This document shows positions 45,200-54,369 of a stretch of 64,000 bases of DNA, one piece after another. A model generated the notes under the pieces. The model had not been told where the DNA came from. It saw only the letters and a list, made by a program, of their open reading frames with translations, and searched no databases. Both the position numbers and the translations under genes were made by a program. The stretch is from Paenibacillus timonensis (lineage in GTDB: Bacteria; Bacillota; Bacilli; Paenibacillales; Paenibacillaceae). Every line of letters starts with the position of its first letter. The first letter of the stretch is position 1. The DNA is taken from NCBI RefSeq assembly GCF_022427145.1, contig NZ_JAKSXN010000025.1, positions 1-64,000 of the forward strand, read 5' to 3'.

Positions 45200-45733
45200 T
45201 TAGAAAAGAACAATACCCGCGACCGCGGACAGCATGATGACTGCAAAGGGATGTACTTTGTATTTGCTTACCAAGAGGAGGCATCCGGCGCTGATCAGCA
45301 GCGTTCCGACCATCGACCAACTGAGCAGCGGATCGGTGCGTCCGCTGAACCCGAAGTGAAGGGCCGCGTAAATGATCAACCCGGTCACGATCGGGCGCAA
45401 ACCGTAAAAGGACGAGCGCATCCAATCGTTGCCTTGCAGTCTTAGGAAAAATGCCGTCAACACAATAACGATGAGGAGCGAGGGTAAGATGATGCCAACC
45501 GTGGCCACAATAGCGCCAACGACGCCACCCTCAGCGTATCCGATCAGCGTGGCCGCATTCGTGGCGATGGAGCCCGGGGCCATTCCGGCTAATGCCACGA
45601 TCTCCTGAAACTCCCCGGGATCCACCCAATTCCTTGCTTCCACCTCACGTTGAATCAGCGTCAACACGGCATATCCGCCGCCAAAGGAGATGAGCCCGAT
45701 TTTGACAAAGACCCAAAACAACTGCCAGAGCAT
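45200..45733 (-). CDS. short-chain CHR transporter, second subunit
   Basis: The 177-residue half-size chromate-ion-transporter family protein has about six membrane stretches. The conserved start is KIGLISFGGGYAVLTLIQRE and the loop GMAPGSIATNAATLIGY. It is paired with the related gene 16 bp upstream; the two halves function together in known short-chain CHR pairs. CHR proteins move chromate or sulfate-like oxyanions. The adjacency to a sulfatase gene is notable. Confidence 0.92.
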   Translation of the reverse strand: MLWQLFWVFVKIGLISFGGGYAVLTLIQREVEARNWVDPGEFQEIVALAGMAPGSIATNAATLIGYAEGGVVGAIVATVGIILPSLLIVIVLTAFFLRLQGNDWMRSSFYGLRPIVTGLIIYAALHFGFSGRTDPLLSWSMVGTLLISAGCLLLVSKYKVHPFAVIMLSAVAGIVLF

Positions 45734-45749
45734 GGGGGTTCCTCTCCCT

Positions 45750-46385
45750 TCAGATATAATATTCGGGGAATTGCAGTTCCCGCGCTTTTTCGGTCTGTGC
45801 CTTCTCGGTCCGTACGACCATCCCGCATTTTTTCTTCACGAAAACGATCGCAATGCCGGCAATCGGTCCACCGAGGATCAAATAAACCGAATGAATGCCG
45901 GTAAGCAGCAGCGCCGCTACCGCCAGTGCCATAATTACCAGGGTTGCCGTATCCAGCACCGATGACTTCCACATTTTGGCGGCAGCCACGATAATCAAAG
46001 CTACCACGGCCGCATGAATCCCTTTCAGCGCAGCCGCCACCTTGGCGTTATCCTTATACATGGCGCTGAGCGCACTGAGGAGGAAAACGATGAGAAACGT
46101 CGGCATCGTAATGGCCGTGACGGCGGCGACGGCACCGATCACCCCGCCGAGGCGGTAGCCGATGAACGCGGCCGAATTGACGGCTACCCCGCCGGGCGCG
46201 GAGCCCGAAATCGACACCATGTCCCCGATTTCTTCCCGGCTCATCCATCCTTTTCGATGAACGATTTCCCGTTCGATCGTTGCGATCATCGCATACCCGC
46301 CTCCAAACGTGGAGGGACCGATTTTTAAAAAAACCACAAAGATTTGCCCAATCTGTTTCATGCGTTTGCTGAAATTAGGTTTCAT
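45750..46385 (-). CDS. short-chain CHR transporter, first subunit
   Basis: The 211-residue partner of the preceding entry has KIGPSTFGGGYAMIATIERE and SGSAPGGVAVNSAAFIGY as the matching family blocks, with a charged C-terminal tail (KAQTEKARELQFPEYYI). It is first in the two-gene operon. The AT-rich 275-bp spacer upstream is shared with the divergent ROK regulator gene. Confidence 0.92.
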   Translation of the reverse strand: MKPNFSKRMKQIGQIFVVFLKIGPSTFGGGYAMIATIEREIVHRKGWMSREEIGDMVSISGSAPGGVAVNSAAFIGYRLGGVIGAVAAVTAITMPTFLIVFLLSALSAMYKDNAKVAAALKGIHAAVVALIIVAAAKMWKSSVLDTATLVIMALAVAALLLTGIHSVYLILGGPIAGIAIVFVKKKCGMVVRTEKAQTEKARELQFPEYYI

Positions 46386-46660
46386 TCCTGTCTCATCCTC
46401 GATTCTCTCCTGATGTACGTCACCTTCATTTACTTGTATTATATCATCTTTATTTCATTTTGGTTTAAAGTTATGTAAATATGTAAATAAAAATATCTAT
46501 ATAATTCTAAATTAAAGTTAAAATCCTAATTTCCCTCTATGTTTATTCCATATTGATATTATCTAAGCTTTTCTGATGAAATTAACTGGTAAACCCCTGT
46601 TGTTAACGCTATACTAAAATGTATCCCGACTAATTAGCTTGGAAATGGAGAGCAGTACCT

Positions 46661-47851
46661 ATGATGACTCATTCCAATCCTTCGATAAAGAAGCAGGTAT
46701 ACGATCGAATCTCTCATCTCGGGACCGTCTCGAAGGCTGACTTGTTGAATTATTTTCCACTCACCAGCAGCAGCATGACGCGGTTATTGGAGGAGATGAC
46801 CACCCAAGGCATAATTGTTGTCTCCGGACTTGGACACTCTACCGGCGGCAGAAAACCGATTTTGTTCCAGACCAATCCTACCTACCGGTTTCTGTTCGGA
46901 TTGGAAATCTCGCGAATTTATTCTGTCCTTGGATTGTATGACATGCATCTGAATACGTTGTCGTTGACCCGCTGGAAGATGGATGCCGAGATGACGCCCA
47001 ACCAACTGGTCGACAACGTTACGTTAACTGCCAAACGGTTTCTTGACGAGCACGACATTTCGCCCGATGACGTATTGGGCATCGGCATCGGAGCGGTGGG
47101 GCCGCTGGATCAACGGAAAGGGATCATTCTTGAACCGGAGTTATTCCCATCCTCTGCCTGGAAGAACGTTCCGATCTGCGCCATGCTTGAGGAGCGGCTA
47201 GGCTTTCCGGCCTTGCTTGACAACGGAGCCAATACCGCACTCATCGGCGAACACTGGGCGCTTCGCTCCGAAACCATCGAGCACGCCCTATATGTACATG
47301 CAGGCGTGAATATCCGCTCGGCCGCCATGTCCGGAGGCCGTATTCTCCGTGGAGCCGCGGACACGGAAGGCGCCGTCGGCCAAATGATTATCCAGGCGAA
47401 TGGACCAAGGCTGCGAAATAAAGGCAATTATGGGGCGCTGGAGGCTTTTGTATCCGTACCGGCGCTCGAAGAACGGGTGCGCACTCAACTGAAAATTGGA
47501 CGCAGCAGCATTCTGTCCGGCATCGCACCGGAACTCGTAAATTTCGCCACGCTGGTCGATGCCCTAACGAAGGGCGATCCGCTGGTGAAGGAACAATTTA
47601 CAGAAACGGCCGCCTACTTGGGGATCGGACTCGCCAACCTGATTAATGCCCTCCACCCCGAATACGTTATTCTGGGCGGCCCGCTCATCAGCGCCCATCC
47701 GCTCGTATTCGACTCCGTGCTCGAGATCGCAAAGAAAAATATCTACCATTATCCCGAGTACAGTCCGGTGTTTACGCAAGGCTTGCTGACGGATGAAGCC
47801 GTAGCAACGGGGGCTGCCGTAATGATGATGCAAAGATGGTCAGGTGATTAA
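46661..47851 (+). CDS. ROK-family transcriptional regulator
   Basis: The 396-residue protein has an N-terminal winged helix (about 8-70, TVSKADLLNYFPLTSSSMTR) and a ROK sugar-kinase-like domain (LFGLEISRIYSVLGLYD, GIGIGAVGPLD, LLDNGANTALIGEHW). The usual zinc site CxCGxxGCxE is degenerate: the segment reads NKGNYGALEAF, without Cys. Sugar binding is therefore possible but the classical zinc-stabilised loop is not. It is divergent from the chr pair and 198 bp upstream of the maturase gene, so it may control this set. Confidence 0.9.
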   Translation: MMTHSNPSIKKQVYDRISHLGTVSKADLLNYFPLTSSSMTRLLEEMTTQGIIVVSGLGHSTGGRKPILFQTNPTYRFLFGLEISRIYSVLGLYDMHLNTLSLTRWKMDAEMTPNQLVDNVTLTAKRFLDEHDISPDDVLGIGIGAVGPLDQRKGIILEPELFPSSAWKNVPICAMLEERLGFPALLDNGANTALIGEHWALRSETIEHALYVHAGVNIRSAAMSGGRILRGAADTEGAVGQMIIQANGPRLRNKGNYGALEAFVSVPALEERVRTQLKIGRSSILSGIAPELVNFATLVDALTKGDPLVKEQFTETAAYLGIGLANLINALHPEYVILGGPLISAHPLVFDSVLEIAKKNIYHYPEYSPVFTQGLLTDEAVATGAAVMMMQRWSGD

Positions 47852-47856
47852 AAATG

Positions 47857-47884
47857 AAGAGGCGTTGTACGCGCAACGCCTCTT
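47857..47884 (+). terminator. terminator of the ROK gene
   Basis: AAGAGGCGTTG / CAACGCCTCTT stem followed by TTTGAT. Confidence 0.8.
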
Positions 47885-47991
47885 TTTGATGTCGAAGAAT
47901 GCACCAGTTAAATTCAATTTGAAATAAAGTCGGCGTTAATAAGCTGGAATCGGATAAATAACGACATCATTATGACCTGCTTTTTATTGTT

Positions 47992-48020
47992 TTGACATTA
48001 ACCCAATGAGCTGCTATCTT
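47992..48020 (+). promoter_or_regulatory. promoter of the maturase gene
   Basis: TTGACA (47992-47997), 17 bp and TATCTT (48015-48020) form a good sigma-A promoter, 29 bp before the start codon. Confidence 0.7.
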
Positions 48021-48049
48021 TGTGGTAAACATAGACAGGAGGAGGAGCC

Positions 48050-49300
48050 ATGTCGGCAGCCTGCGTGACAAATGGGCAAGCCAACCTCGGCGTGATGTGG
48101 AAAACCGTATCGGAAGATTGTAACTTGGCTTGCGATTACTGCTACTACAGCACCTGCGGAGGTAAGCCCGGACCCAAGATCAACCGGATTGATTCAGCCT
48201 TATTGGATAAATTCATCAAAGAATACATGCAATTCAGCCAAGGCAACGCAACATTTGCCTGGCAAGGCGGGGAGCCTTTGTTGGCCGGTCTTGATTTTTT
48301 CGAGGAAGTCGTTTATCTTCAGGCCCTTTACGCCCCGCCGCATACGGTCATCAGCAATTCCTTGCAAACCAACGGCACGCTCGTCGACGACCGCTGGGCG
48401 GCCTTTTTTAAAACCTACCAATTCCTGATAGGCGTCAGCCTGGACGGTCCTAAGGAAATCCATGATTCACGGCGAGTGAATGCCGCCGGCAAGGGCAGCT
48501 TCGATCGGGTTATGGCGGGAATCGGGCATTTGCGGAAGCATCAGGTCGATTTCAACATTTTGACGGTGATCCACAAAGGAAACGTAGGCGAAGCGAAGGC
48601 ATTAATGGCGTTTTATCGTGAGAACGGTTTCAACTTCGTCCAGTTCATCCCCTGCATGGATTTCCGATCCCAGCAGGTGGACCAACCCGGCGTATATGAA
48701 ATTACGCCGCAAGAATATGGCGATTTCCTGTGCAGTATGTTCGATGAATGGTACAATGACGGCTATCCCGAGGTGTCCATCCGCTTCTTCGACAATATGC
48801 TCGGCGTCGATCTGAACCGGGAGGCCGAGCATTGCGTGCATCGGGCTGCATGTCCGACTAGCCTTGTGTTGGAGCAAAACGGGGATGCTTTTCCGTGCGA
48901 TTTCTTCATCAATAAACAGTGGACCGTAGGCAATGTCGCCAGCGCATCCATCACCGATATGCTGTCTCATCCCAATTTTGTGCGATTTCGCAAGATGAAG
49001 CCGGCCTTGCCGGACCCATGCCGTTCCTGCGAATGGCAGCGGCTTTGCTACGGCGGGTGCCCGCGGAACCGCAAATGGAATCCGGAAACGGATCAGGCCG
49101 ATCCGGATTTCTTCTGCCAAAGCTATATGCAGATTTATGCTTATGCCCATGAGCGCGTGCTGGAAATGAGCAAGCGGATGCGCCGGGAAATATATTCGTA
49201 TCATTTGCAACAGGATTATGCCGGCAAAGCCCCTGGGCGTAACGAGCCTTGCCCTTGCGGAAGCGGCAAGAAGCATAAAGCCTGCTGCGCTGCCCTATAG
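48050..49300 (+). CDS. anaerobic sulfatase-maturating radical SAM enzyme with C-terminal SEC-C motif
   Basis: The 416-residue enzyme oxidises the sulfatase active-site Cys to formylglycine. The radical SAM cluster is CNLACDYCYY (C24, C28, C31), with WQGGEPLLAGLDF as the SAM-binding block. The SPASM domain binds two further clusters (HCVHRAACPTS, FPCDFF, CRSCEWQRLCYGGCPRNR). The last 20 residues are a zinc-binding SEC-C motif (GRNEPCPCGSGKKHKACC), an addition beyond the usual maturase. GGAGGAG precedes ATG 48050. It is transcribed alone, 3 kb from its likely substrate, the sulfatase at 43541. Confidence 0.93.
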   Translation: MSAACVTNGQANLGVMWKTVSEDCNLACDYCYYSTCGGKPGPKINRIDSALLDKFIKEYMQFSQGNATFAWQGGEPLLAGLDFFEEVVYLQALYAPPHTVISNSLQTNGTLVDDRWAAFFKTYQFLIGVSLDGPKEIHDSRRVNAAGKGSFDRVMAGIGHLRKHQVDFNILTVIHKGNVGEAKALMAFYRENGFNFVQFIPCMDFRSQQVDQPGVYEITPQEYGDFLCSMFDEWYNDGYPEVSIRFFDNMLGVDLNREAEHCVHRAACPTSLVLEQNGDAFPCDFFINKQWTVGNVASASITDMLSHPNFVRFRKMKPALPDPCRSCEWQRLCYGGCPRNRKWNPETDQADPDFFCQSYMQIYAYAHERVLEMSKRMRREIYSYHLQQDYAGKAPGRNEPCPCGSGKKHKACCAAL

Positions 49301-49326
49301 ACGCTGCTCCCCCTGCATAACCGGAC

Positions 49327-50187
49327 TCATTCCTTCCATATCGCGCTGCGGTAGTCACTGGGAGACATCCCGGTTGCCTTCTTGAACTGACGCGAGAAGT
49401 AAAGCGCGTCGTTAAAGCCGACGGAAGCGGCGATTTGGTCGACGGTTAACGAGCCGGCAAGCAGCTCCTTCGCTTTTTCGATCCTCACCTGGGTCAAATA
49501 CTGTTTCGGCGACAGTCCTGTCCGGGCTTTAAAGGCGTTAAACAAATGCGCCCGGTGGTAGCCCAAATTGCGGGACAACTCTTCAATGCCGATTTGCTGC
49601 GGGTACTGCAGCTGAAACCAGCGGATCGCCTGCTCGACCTGCCGGTCGATCATCGCCGGCTCTTTCGCGGCGGGACGGGGCAGCAAGTCGCGGTTCGCCA
49701 ATCCGAAATGGTGGAACAGCAGCGTCAGCCAACCCGCCGCCTCAAGGCTCTCCAAATGCGGGTGATCGCTCTGGCGAAACGAGGAGCGAAGACGAGTGTA
49801 GATCTCCCGTAATTCCTCGGGTTCCCCGGAGCTTACCACCGGCCGGTCCGGCGTAATTCCGACGTCCGCCAGCTGGCGAAGGACGCCTGGCCCTTTTAAC
49901 GCGACCCATGCGTAATGCCAGGGATGCCTAACATCCGCTTCGTATGTGAACAAGCCGCTCGGAAAAATAACGAAGGTGTCCCCCGGTCCGCAGGAATAGA
50001 CCCGTCCTCCCCAAGTATAAGTTCCCTTCCCCTCAAATACGGTATGCAGCAAAAAATGGTCATGCACGGACGGCCCGATGCGGTGGTTCGGATGGGGGCG
50101 TCCTTGACCGCTAAACAAGACGGCCACCTCCCGTTCCCGGTGATCGGGATTCATATGAACTTCAAACAAGTCGTGTTCGGGAATCAT
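49327..50187 (-). CDS. AraC-family regulator (likely controlling melA)
   Basis: The roughly 286-residue protein has a cupin sensor (LLHTVFEGKGTYTWGG, PGDTFVIFPSG) and a double helix-turn-helix (IGIEELSRNLGYHRAHLFNA, TVDQIAASVGFNDALYFSRQ). It is divergent from melA, with a direct-repeat operator between them, so it is probably a galactoside-responsive activator like MsmR/MelR. ATG 50187 is preferred to GTG 50190 by spacing from AGGGGG. Confidence 0.92.
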   Translation of the reverse strand: MIPEHDLFEVHMNPDHREREVAVLFSGQGRPHPNHRIGPSVHDHFLLHTVFEGKGTYTWGGRVYSCGPGDTFVIFPSGLFTYEADVRHPWHYAWVALKGPGVLRQLADVGITPDRPVVSSGEPEELREIYTRLRSSFRQSDHPHLESLEAAGWLTLLFHHFGLANRDLLPRPAAKEPAMIDRQVEQAIRWFQLQYPQQIGIEELSRNLGYHRAHLFNAFKARTGLSPKQYLTQVRIEKAKELLAGSLTVDQIAASVGFNDALYFSRQFKKATGMSPSDYRSAIWKE

Positions 50188-50255
50188 CACGGCCCCCTAT
50201 AAATAACGTTATGCCCTGCTCCCCTTAGCGTACGGGATGGCAGACCAAAATACAA

Positions 50256-50289
50256 CATTCCTCCATACTTCCCTTTCATTCCTCCATAC
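50256..50289. promoter_or_regulatory. AraC-type direct-repeat operator at melA
   Basis: CATTCCTCCATAC occurs at 50256-50268 and again at 50277-50289, a perfect 13-bp direct repeat with a 21-bp (two-turn) period, as expected for an AraC-family dimer activating melA. Confidence 0.65.
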
Positions 50290-50341
50290 CTTTATTTCAG
50301 GACGAGAGCTATATTGAGGAGGAAAAAGGAGGAGATTGGGT

Positions 50342-51640
50342 ATGTCGAAAATTACATTTATCGGGGCCGGCAGTACGGTGTTCGCCAAAAATGTCTTGGG
50401 CGATTGCATGCGGACCCCCGCTTTGCAGGGCTTCGAGCTCGCCTTGTTTGATATCGACCTTCAGCGGTTAAAGGACTCGGAGAACATGCTGAACAATCTG
50501 AAGCGCAGCAGCGGCAGCACCTGCATCGTGAAAGCCTACACCGACCGCAAGGAGGCACTGAAAGGCGCGAAGTACGTCATCAACGCCATCCAAGTCGGCG
50601 GGTATGATCCGTGCACCATTACGGATTTCGAGATTCCGAAGAAATACGGGCTGCGCCAGACGATCGCCGATACGGTTGGGATCGGCGGGATTTTCCGCAA
50701 TTTGCGGACGATCCCCGTCATGCTGGACTTTGCGGCCGATATCCGCGAAATGTGCCCGGACGCCCTGTTCTTAAACTACACGAACCCGATGGCCGTGCTG
50801 ACCAACGTCATGAATACGTACGGCCAGGTTCGTACCGTCGGCCTTTGCCACAGCGTGCAAGCCTGCATCCCCGGTTTGTTCGACAGCTTAGGAATGGACA
50901 AAACCGGAGTTCAAGCCAAAATCGCCGGCATCAACCATATGGCTTGGCTGCTCGAGGTCACCCGGGACGGCGTCGACCTGTACCCGGAAATCAAACGACT
51001 TGCGGCGGAGAAGCAAAAGCAACCGCATCATGACATGGTTCGGTTCGAAATGATGCTGAAATTCGGGTATTACATCACGGAATCGTCGGAGCATAACGCC
51101 GAATATCATCCTTACTTCATCAAGCGAAACTATCCTGAGCTGATCGAACGTTTCCAAATTCCGCTGGATGAATATCCACGTCGCTGCGTCGAGCAAATCT
51201 CCAATTGGGAGCGCATGCGCGAGGAGCTCATCGGCAACCGGGAGCTGAAACATGAACGTTCCCATGAATACGCTTCTTATATCATGGAAGCCATCGAGAC
51301 CGATATCCCGTTCAAAATCGGCGGCAACGTGATGAATACGGGGCTGATTCCCAACCTCCCGGCAGAAGCTTGCGTGGAAGTGCCCTGCCTCGTGGATGCC
51401 AGCGGTGTAACCCCTACCTATGTAGGTAATCTGCCGCCGCAATGCGCCGCCTTGAACCGGACGAACATCAATACTCAGCTCTTGACGATCGAAGCGGCGA
51501 TCACCGGCAAGAAGGAACATATTTACCATGCGGCGATGCTGGATCCTCACACCTCAGCCGAATTGTCCATCGACGATATCATCGCGATGTGCGATGACCT
51601 GATCGAAGCGCACGGGGATTGGCTGCCAGCTTATCGCTAA
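50342..51640 (+). CDS. melA: alpha-galactosidase (GH4 melibiase)
   Basis: The 432-residue NAD- and manganese-dependent glycosidase hydrolyses melibiose-type alpha-galactosides. The NAD loop is ITFIGAGSTVFAKNVLGD. Manganese ligands are Cys in VGLCHSVQ and His in GINHMAWLL. NYTNPMAVLT is a family block. ATG 50342 is 7 nt after AAGGAGG, so the upstream TTG at 50336 is rejected. No dedicated transporter is adjacent. It is regulated by the divergent AraC protein. Confidence 0.95.
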   Translation: MSKITFIGAGSTVFAKNVLGDCMRTPALQGFELALFDIDLQRLKDSENMLNNLKRSSGSTCIVKAYTDRKEALKGAKYVINAIQVGGYDPCTITDFEIPKKYGLRQTIADTVGIGGIFRNLRTIPVMLDFAADIREMCPDALFLNYTNPMAVLTNVMNTYGQVRTVGLCHSVQACIPGLFDSLGMDKTGVQAKIAGINHMAWLLEVTRDGVDLYPEIKRLAAEKQKQPHHDMVRFEMMLKFGYYITESSEHNAEYHPYFIKRNYPELIERFQIPLDEYPRRCVEQISNWERMREELIGNRELKHERSHEYASYIMEAIETDIPFKIGGNVMNTGLIPNLPAEACVEVPCLVDASGVTPTYVGNLPPQCAALNRTNINTQLLTIEAAITGKKEHIYHAAMLDPHTSAELSIDDIIAMCDDLIEAHGDWLPAYR

Positions 51641-51650
51641 AAAACCAAAA

Positions 51651-51677
51651 GCGCAGGGGAGCGATGCTCCCCCGCGC
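51651..51677. terminator. terminator between melA and diguanylate cyclase
   Basis: GCGCAGGGGAGC / GCTCCCCCGCGC with a 3-base loop. The T-rich side is on the minus strand (TTTTGGTTTTTT). Confidence 0.7.
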
Positions 51678-51691
51678 GCATTAGGTCAAGG

Positions 51692-53197
51692 TCATACCGT
51701 TTCTGCAAACTCGCGATAACCGGAAACCTGATTTCGTCCGCAGGCTTTGGAATGATATAGCGCCCGGTCCGCCATGGATACCAATGCGTCCGGGGATGAG
51801 GACTGCGGATGCACGCATCCGGCAACTCCTACGCTGATGGTTAAGACCCCGCCGTTTGTTGATCCCTCGTGGGGGATTTGGGCCTCAAAGACCGCTAACC
51901 TCAGGGACTCGGCGGCTTCCAGCGCCATGCTTTCGTTCGTGCTCGGCAAGATCACGGCAAATTCTTCACCTCCATAACGGGAAATCGTATAGTCCGGGTT
52001 GTTCAACGTATTTCTAACGATTTCCGCCACCCTGATCAAACAGGCGTCACCGGCCGGATGACCGTAAATATCGTTATATGCCTTAAATCGATCGATATCA
52101 AACAAGATCAAAGCATGCCCGCAGCGGCCCGAAGCTATCGCCTTCTCCCATTCTTGCGCTAAGGCTTCGTCAAAATAGCGGCGATTGGTCGCGCCCGTCA
52201 ACCCGTCGATCATGGATAGCCGATATAACCTGTCCTCCATCTCTTTTCGTTCGGAAATATCGGTCGCCAGAAACACGTAACCGACCCCCTCTTGTCCAAG
52301 CCACAGCTCCGAAACATGCAGCAGCACGGTCAGTCTGGCCCCATCCTTGCGAACGTAGGTAAATTCTTTGCCTTCCGTCAAAATGCCTGATACAAAATCG
52401 GACAGCCGATACGACGGGTGGACGAAGTCGTTGATTTCCTCGGGGGCGTGAAACAGGAAAGGCGACCGGCCGAGCAGTTCTTCCACCGTATAGCCCAGCA
52501 TTCGCTCGGCGGCCTTGTTGATCCGCGTAATCCGTCCTTCCCGGTCGACGACCGTAATGATCGTACCGACCAAAGAATCGAAAACGGCCTCTTGCAAGGA
52601 ATGAAGCGCGCGGTATCTCTTCTCGCTGGCGGTCAGCTCCTCGGATAATTGATGGTGCCGCGAGAACACCCGGATTAAGCCCGCCGCGAAAAATCCGCCT
52701 AGCGCAAGCAGGGAAATATATAGCAGCGTATAGGCCGGATCTGTTTTTTTAAGGATAGCCGTCAACGCAATGGTCGAGGTGATGAGCACCAAGGAGACTT
52801 GCCATTTCCGCCAATAATCGGCGCAGTACCGCATCACCAGACCGGAACCGATCCCGTTTAAGGTCAAAGTGGTCATCGCGATCAAGGTATATACGGTCAA
52901 ATCCCCGAAACTGACGGCCCGGACCAGGATCAGGATGCCGGCGGCAATGCACGAAGAGACGGCTCCGCCGAAAAAGGCGGCGCTGATGATGGCGATATGC
53001 CTGAAATCGATATAGACCGTTTCATTGATCCGAAAACTGAACAGAAGCAGCAACGAACCGCAAACCCCGTGCAGCAGCCCGATCCATACTTTCACGGATA
53101 TCGCGTTCTTTTTGATCAAATAACTGTAATAGATCTGATTAAAAATAAAGAGAAAGGCGGTCAACAACGCTAAGTTAGCAATCATACTCCGAAACAT
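51692..53197 (-). CDS. membrane diguanylate cyclase (5TMR-PAS-GGDEF)
   Basis: The roughly 501-residue protein has an N-terminal LytS-like 5TM module (about 5-185), a PAS domain (TIITVVDREGRITRINKAAE) and a GGDEF domain (ILFDIDRFKAYND, SRYGGEEFAVILP). The RxxD inhibitory site position reads NNPD, with no Arg. The start is uncertain. ATG 53197 begins a natural membrane N-terminus, and the longer frame to 53224 (TTG) has no good ribosome binding site either. It is the second cyclase in the window, unrelated in its sensor part to the first. Confidence 0.88.
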   Translation of the reverse strand: MFRSMIANLALLTAFLFIFNQIYYSYLIKKNAISVKVWIGLLHGVCGSLLLLFSFRINETVYIDFRHIAIISAAFFGGAVSSCIAAGILILVRAVSFGDLTVYTLIAMTTLTLNGIGSGLVMRYCADYWRKWQVSLVLITSTIALTAILKKTDPAYTLLYISLLALGGFFAAGLIRVFSRHHQLSEELTASEKRYRALHSLQEAVFDSLVGTIITVVDREGRITRINKAAERMLGYTVEELLGRSPFLFHAPEEINDFVHPSYRLSDFVSGILTEGKEFTYVRKDGARLTVLLHVSELWLGQEGVGYVFLATDISERKEMEDRLYRLSMIDGLTGATNRRYFDEALAQEWEKAIASGRCGHALILFDIDRFKAYNDIYGHPAGDACLIRVAEIVRNTLNNPDYTISRYGGEEFAVILPSTNESMALEAAESLRLAVFEAQIPHEGSTNGGVLTISVGVAGCVHPQSSSPDALVSMADRALYHSKACGRNQVSGYREFAETV

Positions 53198-53270
53198 GAT
53201 GTGAGAAATCCAACCCCGATCCAATTCGCATAAATAAAAAACATGATACTATAGACGGCTCCCGGAATGC

Positions 53271-53312
53271 AAAAAAGCTCCTAAAATCGCCGCGTGGGCG
53301 TGTTTAAGAGCT
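53271..53312 (-). terminator. terminator of the GNAT gene
   Basis: On the minus strand, AGCTCTTAAA pairs with TTTTAGGAGCT and is followed by six T. Confidence 0.7.
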
Positions 53313-53353
53313 AATTTAACCGGCGACAATGGGCGATACCCGCCGCCTCCCCG

Positions 53354-54256
53354 TCACCGCAGATCCAACCGATAATTCACCGCGTATTCCGCCTCTTTGA
53401 ACCCTTCCTGAAGATATAACGCCTTGGCCCGTTCATTTTCCGCGTTCACGCACAGGATGGCACGACGATACCCGTTTTCCCGGCCAAACCCCAATGCCCG
53501 GCGGAGCAAAAGACGGCCGAGTCCCTTCCCCTGATATTCCGGGAGCAGCGCCAGCGGGCCGATATTCATGATCGGCGCATCCAGGTACTCGTCATCCGTG
53601 CACCTGACGATACCTACCGGACGATCCCCATGAACCAGGAACAACATGCCGCCGTTCAGATAATCGGCCTCCCCGGCATACTTCGCCACCATGTCCGGGG
53701 TGATCGGCGTCTGGCTGCCTTTCAACTGGGCAAAGCCGGCATTCCGCACGGCGCACCAGGCTTCCTCGTCCTCCCCGGGTCGAAACGCGCGGATACCGTA
53801 GCCTTCCGGCAGCTCGTAGGACGCGGGCTGCAGCGGCTCGTTCACCAGCAGGAAGGAGTACCGTTCCACCTGAAAACCAAGCTGACCTATGATCTCCATC
53901 AGTCCGGGATTCACGGACGGCACAAAGATGAACATTCCTCCCAAGCCCTCGCCATGCTTAACGATTTCGTCAAGCAACCGCCGGTATACTGCCGGGTCCC
54001 CGCTCTCGCAATGCAAAATGCGGAAACGCGCCTGCATCCCCTTTCGCTGGTAGGCGTCGGCGATGATCGAAGCGGCGCCGATCAACTCCCCCTCCCCATT
54101 CAAGGCGATATAAGTGGGATGCTCCCCATGAATTTGAAATTCCGCCAGATCCTCATCGTACAAAAAGGAGTCATCCACCTCCTGCCGATGCTTCCGGCAA
54201 TACGCCTTGAAGTCCTCCAGCTTCTCCGAACTTAAGGCCACTATACGCGTGTCCAT
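53354..54256 (-). CDS. GNAT-family N-acetyltransferase (two-domain)
   Basis: The 300-residue protein is long for a single GNAT. The C-terminal half has the acetyl-CoA loop LLPEYQGKGLGRLLLRRAL, preceded by MNIGPLA and followed by AILCVNAENERAKALYLQEG. The N-terminal half looks like a degenerate second GNAT fold (ELIGAASIIADAY). The substrate is unknown. It is single, divergent from the deaminase gene. Confidence 0.88.
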   Translation of the reverse strand: MDTRIVALSSEKLEDFKAYCRKHRQEVDDSFLYDEDLAEFQIHGEHPTYIALNGEGELIGAASIIADAYQRKGMQARFRILHCESGDPAVYRRLLDEIVKHGEGLGGMFIFVPSVNPGLMEIIGQLGFQVERYSFLLVNEPLQPASYELPEGYGIRAFRPGEDEEAWCAVRNAGFAQLKGSQTPITPDMVAKYAGEADYLNGGMLFLVHGDRPVGIVRCTDDEYLDAPIMNIGPLALLPEYQGKGLGRLLLRRALGFGRENGYRRAILCVNAENERAKALYLQEGFKEAEYAVNYRLDLR

Positions 54257-54369
54257 GTTGGTTCCTCCGTTCTATGTATTCGATCGAAAATGATTCTTCG
54301 TGTTCTTTCTCACTTCCTTCGTCCCCAACACAATGCTAGGATATCGTTAATCAGGATGGAGGTGTGTGA

